From Chromera velia (lineage: Eukaryota > Sar > Chromeraceae), in contig JAHBMJ010001543.1 in NCBI GenBank assembly GCA_018398765.1, positions 1-12,500 of the forward strand: a stretch of DNA of 12,500 nt, in the 5' to 3' direction. Positions within the stretch are counted from its first letter, which is position 1. Every line of letters starts with the position of its first letter. Positions 1-7,778 of this stretch are shown piece by piece. Under the pieces are notes generated by a model, which saw only the letters and a list, made by a program, of their open reading frames with translations, was not told the origin of the DNA and did not search any database. The position numbers and the translations under genes were made by a program.

Positions 1-29
<29 letters not shown>
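1..29. repeat. (CA)n dinucleotide microsatellite
   Basis: Uninterrupted CA repeats fill the first 29 bases. They lie just upstream of the first recognisable exon, so they are probably in an intron of the LRR gene that starts to the left of the window. Confidence 0.95.
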
Positions 30-32
<3 letters not shown>

Positions 33-60
33 TCTGTGCGTATTGATTCTTCCTCTGCAG

Positions 61-1454
61 TACGTCGAACATCTACGACGAAAATACAGACTGGATACAA
101 CTGAAGATGTCAGTCAGTCAGTCAGTCAGTCAGTCATTTTGAGAGACAGTGACAGCGTGTGTCCTGGTGGTTGGGGGCCCTCAGTCGACTTTCTTGCTGA
201 GGCAAGAAATCAGTTATTTGCAGAAGGAAGGAAGGAAGGAAGGAAGAAAGAAAGAAAGGCTGACTTTTGCCCGACTTCTTTTGCAAGTGTAGTTTCCCGG
301 AAGGAAGAAAGAAAGAAAGGAAGGAAGGAAGGTTTCACTGGAGTGCTTTGTGGGACTATCCGGCTGACTTTTGCCCGACTTCTTTTGCAAGTGTAGCCTG
401 TCTCTTTCCCGCCTTCTCTTATTGCCTGTGCGTTTGCATACATGCTGTGCTTTCTCCCGCCAGTCGCGCCCTCTCACTTTGCCCCGGTGGAGTAGGTCCG
501 TTTCATGCACTGATGGTTCGCTTGACTGGTTCGTGTCTTCAGAAAAGAAAGTCGCACACACAGTTGACCTTGTGCGCTCTTCTCTCTTCAGGTTCTCCTT
601 GCAGCCCAGCAACTCGCAGGTGGGCGCCCCCCTCCGTCGACTCTCTGGAAGCTCGAGAACCGTTCGGTTGCGACTCTCCTCTTCCCTCTCCACTCTCTGA
701 CGGCAGACGGGTGGAACGACCTGAGGGAAAGTGCTATGAAGGGCTCGGCGGGTGGAAAGGAAATTCTCAGGTCGGTGGGTCAGTTGGCAGGTCTCTGCTG
801 TGTCTGGACTGTGAGGACATTCACGTGATTTGATGGGTAGGTAAAACAAGGAATTCAAGTTGACAGAAAATCTCGAATCGAAAATCCAGGGAGACGGGAT
901 CATCTGGAAGTGAAGTGAAGCCCTCGGGGTGCTTCTGTTTGTGTCCGGGGGGTGAATCATGTATGATTCTTCGTTTTTGCAACGGGGAAGATTGGGTGAC
1001 TGTATCTCATTTTCTAACTGGATGGAAAGTAGTTTTCGGAGGTCAAGAGGCCTTCTATATTTCTGCACACCTGCCGCCGGCGCTCTTCTCCTTTCACATC
1101 CTCTCCCTGTCCGTCCATGCGATCAAGCAGGCACATCGTCCTTGCCCCTTCTGTTGGCGGCGTGATGGGGCCCCCCTCTGTGTGGATGGGGGAGGGTGCT
1201 GCCGTTGCCCTGGCCAGAGTGGTGCAGGACACAGAGAACGTGGACACGGTTGACGGATTTCCCTTCAGATTTGTCAGTCAGTCAGTCCGCCAGAGAGGGC
1301 GAGAGAAAGAGACAGAGAGAGCTTGTGTGTAGTCAGTCCTCTCAGTCAAGCGGAAAAGGTTGCCAGAAGTTTCTTATCCCTTTGAAACCATCTATTTCCA
1401 ACAAGCAGAACAACAACATGGGTTTTATTCAACTCAATCAGGTTGACTTTGACT

Positions 1455-1509
<55 letters not shown>

Positions 1510-1515
1510 TGACGA

Positions 1516-1555
<40 letters not shown>

Positions 1556-3199
1556 ACGGGCTGACTGACTGAGTGACTGACTGACTGACTGACTGACTGA
1601 CTGACTGACTGCAGATCGCCGACAGCCAGGTTGCGGCTCTGAAGGTCAGAGGGAGATTGCGGGGAGAGCGCACGGCACTCGCGGTCCTCTGTGCGTTGTT
1701 GAGCGTCAACGAGACCGTCGAAGATTTGGATCTCAGAGGTCAGTCAGCCAGGCAGTCAGTCGGACACAAGGGTAAGGAGGCTTGCTGGCACATGGAGAGA
1801 CGGCAGCCAGTCAATCTGACGAATGGAGAGGAAAGGGGAGAGAAGAGACCGACACACGAAGGCGAGTAGACAGACAGACTTTTAGGAAGGAGGTGCGCAC
1901 ACCCTTTTAACGGCACACGCATTTGTGCATGCCTAGAAAAGAAAGAAAAGGCGGGGGTGCTACCAGAAAGACAAGGAGTCATTTTGGTCTTCCAGCCGTC
2001 CTCGCCCGCATATGAATAGAGCAACCGACCCCGTTTATTCTTCCATGTGCTCCCCTTTGCTCCAACCATGAGAGAGATGCAGACAACGCGTTTGATGACG
2101 AGTCCGCCCGTCTGATATCTCTGGCGCTGCTTCAAAACAAAACAGTGACATCGTTGAACCTCTCGGGTGAGTGTGAGATCCTTTTTGAGTCATCTGACTA
2201 TTTTCTCTCCTTCCTTTTTTCCTTTTTGCCTTCCTTCACTAACGTCGTTGAACCTCTCGGGTCGGTAGGAGGACCTTTCCGACTGATCTGATGTTCTTCT
2301 CGTTGGCTCCTACACATCTGCATTAATCGCTTTTTATTCTTTCTGTCCGTTGTTGACATGTGCAAAACGCCGTCTGCTTTTCCCATGAAGAAGTATTTGT
2401 GTAAAGATTTCCTGCAGTATACCAATTTCGTTCTCTGGTTGGTCTCTCTTTTTTCTTCTTTTCCTCCTTTCCCCCTTCGTGCCTTCCCTCTTTTGTTCAG
2501 GTAACATGATTGGAGACACGGGTGCCCAATGGCTGTCCATCGCGTTGGAGAAACACCCACGTCTGGAGTCTTTCGCTCTACGGGGTCGGTCGGTTGGTTG
2601 GTCTGTTTGGTTGTTAGCGTCTGGTGGGTGGGTGCCTGGGAGGAGTTTGCTCCTCTGCTGACAGGATCAGTCTAGCGGACGGATTTTTTTTTGCATTGTA
2701 CCCCTCACTTACCCGCCAGCCCAACTACAGGCATTCGCCATGCTCTGACATGGTATGAGTAATTGAATGGTGTGTCCCCTTCTCATGTCCGCATGCAGAC
2801 AACCGAGTGAAGTCAAAAGGCGCAGAACACCTGGCGAGAGGCATTTCCTCCTCGCCCTCCCTGGTGTCGGTCAATCTGAGCGGTCAGTCAGTTGCCGCCT
2901 CTGTCTTCTTTGGCTGTGGGGTGCACGGGCAGAGTGGGGGGGTTGGGTGCTCTTGGTCTTTGCTGGGTGGACCCTAGTCAGAGGTGCACGTGGTGCTCCT
3001 CGTGTTTGTCCTCTCTTTGCTCACACATGTGCATTTGCCGTCTTTTCTCCTTCCTCCTTTTTTGTGTCTTTCTGTGACTGCCGCTGTACGTGCAGGCAAT
3101 CCGATCGGTCCTGTTGGTTGCATGGCACTGCAGACGGCTCTCCGATCGAACAAGAGAGTCAGGGAGGCGCTGATCGAGTGGGGGGGCACGAACGAATAA
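61..3199 (+). CDS. Leucine-rich-repeat protein, RI type (3' part, eight exons)
   Basis: Exons are 61-108, 592-770, 1131-1272, 1615-1738, 2083-2166, 2501-2584, 2799-2882 and 3096-3199. All junctions are GT-AG and the phases agree (0, 2, 0, 1, 1, 1, 1), giving 282 codons and TAA at 3197-3199. The 5' end is missing. The first 115 or so residues match no family I recognise. From exon 4 on there are about five LRRs of the 28-residue ribonuclease-inhibitor type: VEDLDLRDN, VTSLNLSGN, LESFALRDN and LVSVNLSGN each begin a repeat, followed by a helix of the form GAxxLAxAL. This type forms a horseshoe that binds proteins, as in RNH1, RanGAP and NLR receptors. No kinase, GTPase, NACHT or membrane segment is visible, so the partner and role are unknown; a cytosolic location is inferred. 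Exons 4-8 are firm. Exons 1-3 rest on phase agreement and sensible translation, and small extra exons in intron 1 cannot be excluded. Confidence 0.75.
109..136 (+). repeat. (GTCA)n tract at the 5' end of intron 1
   Basis: Seven GTCA units begin exactly at the predicted splice donor after exon 1. The first six bases, GTCAGT, serve as the donor. Introns 3, 4 and 7 of the same gene also open with GTCAGTCAG. Confidence 0.85.
238..396 (+). repeat. Duplicated block with GGAA/GAAA tracts in intron 1
   Basis: A 35-bp sequence beginning GGCTGACTTTTGCCCGACTT is present identically at 258-292 and 362-396. A 22-bp purine tract of GGAAG and GAAA units at 238-259 is repeated at 299-320. The pattern suggests local duplication by slippage or unequal exchange. 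All of it lies inside predicted intron 1 (109-591). Open frames across it are translations of simple repeat. Confidence 0.85.
1273..1614 (+). other. Intron 3 of the LRR gene, with complementary ends
   Basis: The donor is GTCAGTCAGTCC at 1273. The 3' part is a long (GACT)n tract that runs into the acceptor CTGACTGCAG. GACTGACT is the reverse complement of AGTCAGTC, so in RNA the two intron ends could pair over about 11 bases and bring the splice sites together. The phase (0) fits both flanking exons. Confidence 0.7.
1451..1611 (+). repeat. (GACT)n microsatellite
   Basis: About 160 bases of GACT units, with scattered one-base changes to GACG, TACT or GAGT, end at the acceptor of intron 3. On the minus strand the tract reads as a long QSVS-type ORF, which is repeat translation and not a gene. 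Confidence 0.95.
2151..2262 (+). repeat. Duplicated exon end and splice donor in intron 5
   Basis: The last bases of exon 5 plus its GT (2151-2168, starting TCGTTGAACCTC) recur identically over 18 bp at 2245-2262 inside the intron. The real donor continues as GTGAGT. The copy continues as GTCGGTAGG, the donor type used by other introns of this gene. Using the copy would add 94 nt and shift the frame, so it is probably a decoy or a scar of duplication. Confidence 0.8.
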
Positions 3200-4246
3200 G
3201 TGATTGAGAATTAAGACAGAGAGAGCGCAAATGAATGAACCGACATTTGAGGGACTGAGTGAGTGAGTGAGTGAGTGAGTGAGTGAGGGACTGTGTGAAT
3301 GGGTCAATAGGTGCATGTGAGTGCATGAGTGTTCGTTCTATCCATCGATGGATAAACGGTCCGCTGTCTCCTCGCCTTCCCTCCTTTCCCCAGTGTTTTC
3401 CTTTCGTTTGCGAAAGTCCGCAAAGAAGACCTGCGCTGGCTGGCTGTCTCTTGAATGAATCCAACGGGATCCTGGAGGAGATGGGTCTGGGAAGGGGCCA
3501 TGACTGTCAATTGACGGGGGGCAAGACACAAATCAGAGCAACAAATTAACCTGGCGGTACATACATGCTTGCATGTTGTGGGAACTCTCTGTCTCTTTTC
3601 AGAGATCTTTTTTCGATCGTTCGTAAAACCTAGCGTAAAGCGCATGCATGTCGATTCTTTTTTCGCGTGACTGGGAATCAATTTCCGTATACCTTCGCTG
3701 GTCTCTGTCAGCGTTAAACGTTTATTTATAAAGGGAGAGGCCGGATGACGCACAAGTCGGTCTCGATCAGATGTCTGCTTTCAGGGTGTAACACCCGCTT
3801 CCTGCTGGATTGTAGGTTGATTGTAGATCGATCTGTCAGACTGTGTTCACTAGGCCGGCCTCCTGCATGCATGCTGGGGATCTCTGAATGTCTCGATGTT
3901 TTTACTAGTGTTTTTAACGCCGTTCTTCATCCAATTTGTGACGAAAGCTTTTCAAACTATATCAGATTTTATCTGTATTCTCATTTTAACCCTAGTGGGC
4001 GTAGTGCAGAACCAACTTTTAGTACTAAATAGTAGTTTGTAGCTTTAGATTTACTTATGGAAAAGTTATAAAAATCCTAGTAAAAAATAATTTTTAGTAG
4101 ACGTTGATGCATTAGAATAGCATAGCATAGCATTTTTGATGTTCCGGGTTTTGCCCGCGGTCCACTGCTGGAGGTCGGCTTACACCATTTGGGATTTGCT
4201 CAACCTAGAAGGGAAGCATTAGACCAATCCTGACTCTGATTCCTCA
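3200..4246 (+). other. Downstream spacer of the LRR gene, no supported gene
   Basis: This probably holds the 3' UTR of the LRR gene and then intergenic DNA. Base composition turns AT-rich after about 3900, towards the transposon block. It contains a short GCATA repeat near 4120-4133. Open frames at 3283-3549 and 3745-4032 show no family motif and no convincing splice partners. Confidence 0.6.
3257..3284 (+). repeat. (GAGT)n microsatellite
   Basis: Seven perfect GAGT units lie just downstream of the LRR stop codon, probably in the 3' UTR. Confidence 0.95.
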
Positions 4247-4559
4247 TAATCTGTATAGACTCGCACCTAGGAAGAGGCCGTGACCCCCCCTGGCCGTCTA
4301 GTCTCGTACAAAAGGTCTATAGATCTCGGTCACATGAGTCTGTTAATCTAGTTATTCTCCTCCAATACTCTCATTAGGCAAGGAGGAAGCTGACTGCAAT
4401 CGCATGAGATATCGAACCATGCAGTGCAGGCAGGGCAAATGCCGTAGCCCCCAGCCGTACGCGCACCTACATAAAATGTGGGTATGTCATAGCCGCGGCA
4501 TGGTACCGCGGCGGTCACGCTGTTTCTGCTCTATTGTGGGCCTACCATGGCACACAACA
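4247..4559 (-). repeat. 3' LTR of the retrotransposon
   Basis: The second copy of the LTR. It has about 16 extra bases (a C-run within a repeated GGCCGT context, near 4280-4297) relative to the 5' copy. Its 3' terminal dinucleotide is TA where the other copy has CA. Confidence 0.8.
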
Positions 4560-4566
4560 CGAATTA

Positions 4567-4610
4567 CTTTCTCTCTTTTTCTGTTTTCTTTTATTCTTTC
4601 TCTTCTTCTT
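4567..4610 (-). promoter_or_regulatory. Polypurine tract
   Basis: On the minus strand a nearly all-purine stretch (AAAAAGAGAGAAAG nearest the LTR) ends seven bases before the 3' LTR. This is the expected place and composition for the plus-strand primer in reverse transcription. Purine-rich sequence extends further than a minimal tract needs. Confidence 0.5.
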
Positions 4611-4995
4611 TCTCCTCTTTCTATCTCGTTCTAAGCCTTGTTGAAATTCTCGGTCTATCTATCTCTCCCTCTCTCTCTCTCATTAATTCTTTGCTAGTTT
4701 TCCTTTCATTTTTCTTTCAAACTTCAAGACTCAAGAGAGAAGAGGGGAGACGGATGGAGAAGGCGAAAGGAACCGTTACATTGAGGAGCATGACGAGAGA
4801 AATAGAAAGGAAAACGAGCCAATTGCTTTCTTGTTTTCGGATACGCCATGTTCTGTCACAAGCGGGCACAAGAAGTTTGAAAAGACTTGAACGCTGCGAT
4901 CAAGAATGGCAAAACAAAAAGAAATCAATGCAAAAAGAAAGAAACAATGTCATACGATGCTTCGTCACATCCCATTACACTCCATTGATAAAAAT

Positions 4996-5355
4996 TTAAG
5001 AATACTGGGAACACCCCCCTTGGCAGCCCAAACGACGACAACCTTGGCACAGGGTTGCCTCTTCAAGCGTCGAACAACCCCCCCTGCAGCACTGCTAAAT
5101 CCACCTGGTGATGGCGCCCGACGAATCCTTTTGGGACCGCCTTTCGAGATGGACTCTCCTACTGTTGTTACGACAATAAAAATAATACTGAACCGGAGGC
5201 TCTTCTGCTTAACCCGATTCTTGGAAAGGAGGGAGAAAGCAGGTTCGCGCTGGCATAGGAAAAGTGGTTTCTTTCCTTGCTGCGTCGGCCTGCAGCTGTT
5301 TCCGCACTGCCTTACGGGCTGCCTTCTTCTGCGCTTTGAGTTGGTTCTTCTTCGC
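4996..5355 (-). pseudogene. In-frame continuation of the gag-position ORF, broken by stops
   Basis: After the TAA at 5356 the same frame reads 48 residues to TAA (5209-5211), 37 to TAG (5095-5097) and 32 to TAA (4996-4998), with no frameshift. The first piece is a Lys/Arg/Ala-rich helix (KAQKKAARKAVRKQLQADAA). The last is cysteine-rich (CCRGGC, then CQGC, then CQGGC), perhaps metal-binding. Each of the three internal stops is one C-to-T change away from a Gln codon. Three stops in about 120 codons is not far below chance, so the case rests on composition. It may be a decayed C-terminal half. Confidence 0.35.
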
Positions 5356-6369
5356 TTAAGAGACGTGAGAAGATGCGTTGTCACCTGCTGTGAAGGGAGC
5401 GTCCCCCACTTCAGAGCTTGCACAAGGAACACATTCGTTGAAAAAGGGAGTGACACCCTCAGAACCGAAAGGCTTGTCTTCCGCAGCGGCATCGTTGGAG
5501 ACGGGATCCGAAAAAAGTGTTTCTGCACTTGCATAGCGAGAGGAACTCTCGACAGCCCCTGCGTCAGAAGATGTGGACACTGTTTCCTTAGCGCTCGTAA
5601 GAAGGTGCTTACGCCTAGTCGCTGAAGGAATGCTTGAGTTGGAAAGAATGGTGGTAGGCGTCGCACTAGGATTCGTACTGTGTGTGTGCCTGTTGGACGC
5701 TGGCACAAGGGGGGATGTTTGTGCAGGAGGGGAGATGGGAAGGCAAGGATTGGCAGGAAAATAGGAGGATCGATCCTTAGCGCTCGTGCTGGCAGCATGC
5801 CCTGTCGCTTGAGGACAGACCTCGTCAACGGAATTAGAAATGTGTGGCTCGGGAGGCTGCTCATCGAGGGGTAGGAGGGAAGAAACTAGGGTGAAGGTTC
5901 TTTGGTCATGCTGTCTTCGTCGGTGCAGCAATGAAGAACATGGAGATGAAGTCATGGGATGTTGTGCGACTTCAAAAGAAAAAATGGTTTCAAATTGTAA
6001 TTTCTCTTCGGAAGGCCAGGAGATAGACTTCTTTGGGGGAAAAGAAACGGCTGCTGCGCTCTTCATAATCTGGTTGGATCCAAAGCCCCTAGGTACTGGT
6101 GACTGCTTCTGCTCTTTCTTCGATTTACGCCCTCGTGAACCTCGAGTCCCACGTGGGGTTCTGCGTCGACCTGGGGCACTCGATAGAGGCACACTTGGGG
6201 AGACAAGACGGGTCTCCAAGAGAGAAGAAAGAAACGACAGCGCAGTGGTTACCATATCTGCAAATTGATCTTCATGCGTCTGCACAGCCCGTGTCCTGAA
6301 AAGGGCAGCAGAACAAACGTCTCGAAGTTTGATCACCTCGGCGGTGACGTCACCGGACAAAACGGCCAT
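5356..6369 (-). CDS. Gag-position protein of the LTR element (337 aa, unrecognised)
   Basis: An intronless ORF starts at the first ATG after an in-frame TGA, about 275 nt past the 5' LTR. Residues 1-55 look helical (EVIKLRDVCSAALFRTRAV and on). Residues about 75-100 are strongly basic (GRRRTPRGTRGSRGRKSKK), and the rest is Ser/Thr/Pro-rich and probably disordered. No CCHC zinc knuckle or major homology region is visible. The gag role is inferred from position between the primer site and the 3' LTR; an accessory or captured protein is possible. It ends at TAA (5356-5358), but the same frame continues with protein-like sequence, so the ORF may be cut short by mutation. Confidence 0.5.
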   Translation of the reverse strand: MAVLSGDVTAEVIKLRDVCSAALFRTRAVQTHEDQFADMVTTALSFLSSLLETRLVSPSVPLSSAPGRRRTPRGTRGSRGRKSKKEQKQSPVPRGFGSNQIMKSAAAVSFPPKKSISWPSEEKLQFETIFSFEVAQHPMTSSPCSSLLHRRRQHDQRTFTLVSSLLPLDEQPPEPHISNSVDEVCPQATGHAASTSAKDRSSYFPANPCLPISPPAQTSPLVPASNRHTHSTNPSATPTTILSNSSIPSATRRKHLLTSAKETVSTSSDAGAVESSSRYASAETLFSDPVSNDAAAEDKPFGSEGVTPFFNECVPCASSEVGDAPFTAGDNASSHVS

Positions 6370-6633
6370 CCCAAAGCAGTCAAAGGGAAAAAAGAGGCTA
6401 GCGAACGAAGGAAAATCTCACCGTGACCGTGCTTATAAACTCCAGAAGAGATGTTTGGATTAAAAAAAAATTTTTCGGAGTTCTGCAAAAGAAGCGCGTC
6501 AGTGCATCAACTCAGATCCTAAGAGAATGAGGGGACCTGCTGTACAGCAAATGCGCGCAAAGACCCTAGGTGTGTTTTCAAAGAGGAGACGGTGAGTAAG
6601 GGACGACTGCTATTTCCTGGATCTATTGAACCA

Positions 6634-6645
6634 GCTCTATTACCA
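6634..6645 (-). promoter_or_regulatory. Primer binding site (tRNA 3' end complement)
   Basis: The minus-strand bases TGGTAATAGAGC abut the 5' LTR. The TGG start pairs with the CCA end of a tRNA. Ten of twelve positions match TGGTATCAGAGC, the initiator tRNA-Met site used by many LTR elements. The exact tRNA of this host is unknown. Confidence 0.6.
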
Positions 6646-6958
6646 TGATCTGTATAGACTAACACGTAGGAGGAGGCCGTCTAGTCTCGTACAGAAGGTC
6701 TATAGATCTCGGTCATGTGAGTCTGTCAATCTAGCTATTCTCCTCCAATCCTCTCATTAGGCAAGGAGGAAGCTGACTGCAATCGCATAAGATATCGATC
6801 CGTGCAGTGCATTGCAGTGTAGGTAGGGCAAATGCCATGGCCCCCAGCCGTACGCGCACCTGAAATACGGGCATGCCATAGCCGTGGCGTGGTACCGCGG
6901 TGGTCACGCTGCTTCTGTTCCATTGTGGGCCATTGTGGGCCTACCGTGGCACACAACA
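6646..6958 (-). repeat. 5' LTR of the retrotransposon
   Basis: This copy aligns along its whole length with 4247-4559. It carries a tandem duplication of the 11-base CATTGTGGGCC near 6920-6941 that the other copy lacks. It should contain the element's promoter, firing leftward. Confidence 0.8.
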
Positions 6959-7335
6959 CCTGAGTTGAATCCTCCTGGCCCGCCAAGACTGCCCCGGCCG
7001 TTGTCATTGCTGAAACACTGATTAAAAGGCTTGCTATAAAAGACTTTTATCGATAAAAAAATAAAACGCTTGATTACTAGGTTTGATTGATTGATTAATT
7101 GATTGGGTTTGCATCAGGTAGCGCTATGTAGCCCAGGCCTAGTCGTTAACTTAATTGATTTCTAGATTGATTTATTGATTATCAATGATTTGTTTCCCAC
7201 TAGGCCTCAGCCTTCCCGCTAAGTTAAAGTGGCATTAGCCATTTTTTCTAAAATTTTGTGTGAGATATAGTAGGAGATATATTAAAAGGATCGAATTTTA
7301 AGATAAAATCTGATGTTGACTCATTGTTCAGTCTA
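6959..7335. other. Spacer between transposons, no gene
   Basis: AT-rich DNA with short (GATT)n and (ATTGA)n runs near 7084-7105 and 7153-7190. I see no supported ORF or RNA gene. Confidence 0.6.
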
Positions 7336-7580
7336 GTGTTGGGCTACCTTGCAAGGACCTTGAAATTTAGACAGGAATTTAGAGGAACTTAGACAAAAAT
7401 TTAGAGGAATTTAAAGGAATTTAGCTAGGAATCTAAAGAAATTTAAAGACAGGAATTTAGAAGAATTTATAAAGGTGTTTAATCACGGAATATATTTATT
7501 CACTACTACTAGAATCACTAGTTACTCACTTCAAAAGTAATATATTTAGGAATATATTCAGGAATATATTCCCAAACGAA

Positions 7581-7778
7581 TTAATGGGGGGTCCGGGGGG
7601 CGGAGCCGAAGATTGGATATCCTTTGGCTACTTTATGCTGCTTCTGGCTGTCACCCCGCAAGAATTGTATGAATACAATTCTACAGGTTTGCCGGGCTGT
7701 GGCTGATGGTGGCTGAACTGCTTTAAAGAAGTCTTGTACGTCCATTTCACTCATTTTTAACCCACCGCACTGTAGCAT
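7581..7778 (-). CDS. Possible small ORF inside the TIR element
   Basis: A 65-codon frame starts at the most upstream ATG; a second in-frame start at codon 9 would give MSEMDVQDFFKAVQPP. The end of the frame runs through a G/C-run sequence. There is no known motif. It could be a remnant of captured coding sequence or chance. It is the only frame in this element with a protein-like look. Confidence 0.2.
   Translation of the reverse strand: MLQCGGLKMSEMDVQDFFKAVQPPSATARQTCRIVFIQFLRGDSQKQHKVAKGYPIFGSAPRTPH

Larger units (their letters stand above)
4247..6958 (-). mobile_element. LTR retrotransposon lacking pol, minus orientation
   Basis: Two direct repeats of about 313 bp bound 2.1 kb of internal DNA. 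Read on the minus strand, each LTR begins TGTTGTGTGCC. The 5' LTR ends in CA and the 3' LTR in TA, probably a mutated CA. TGGTAATAGAGC follows the 5' LTR with no gap and fits a primer binding site. A purine-rich tract precedes the 3' LTR. The flanking five bases, TCAGG and TGAGG, match in four positions and fit a target duplication. The single long ORF lies in the gag position. I see no protease, reverse transcriptase or integrase motif, and the space is too small for a full pol. This suggests a non-autonomous, gag-only type of element mobilised by an unseen partner. LTR differences (small indels and many substitutions) show it is not a recent insertion. Confidence 0.75.

Noticed and set aside
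109-1611. CRISPR-like direct repeats
   Set aside because: The repeats are 4-bp microsatellites with no spacers, in intron DNA of a eukaryote.
1434-1709. Minus-strand ORF with a long QSVSQSVS repeat protein
   Set aside because: It is the translation of the (GACT)n intron tract, and it overlaps the firm exon 4 on the other strand.
3197-3238. Reading past the LRR stop: the frame continues through two TAA codons to TGA with a protein-like look, and the retroelement also has TAA/TAG in frame, which might hint at UAR coding for Gln
   Set aside because: All seven Gln codons in the LRR exons are CAA or CAG and none is TAA or TAG, and the extension is only 13 codons. A standard code with ordinary stops is simpler.
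3441-3549. Possible extra LRR-gene exon (NESNGILEEMGLG)
   Set aside because: There is no clear acceptor with a matching phase, no LRR consensus, and exon 8 already ends in a stop.
3745-4032. Plus-strand ORF of 95 codons
   Set aside because: No motif, no splice context, and it ends in AT-rich intergenic DNA.
4754-4999. Plus-strand 81-codon basic ORF starting MEKAKG
   Set aside because: It lies antisense inside the LTR element, in sequence that is purine-rich on the plus strand, which makes Lys/Arg/Glu frames likely by chance.
4906-5864. Long frames on both strands (plus 4906-5625 and minus 4965-5864)
   Set aside because: They are shadows of the gag-position ORF: Ser/Pro-rich coding in one frame leaves the others open. 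Neither has a family motif.
4247-6958. The 313-bp repeats as two independent SINE or MITE insertions
   Set aside because: The primer site, purine tract, TG start and outer five-base near-duplication fit LTRs. I see no pol III box pair or poly-A tail, and no target duplication around either copy alone.
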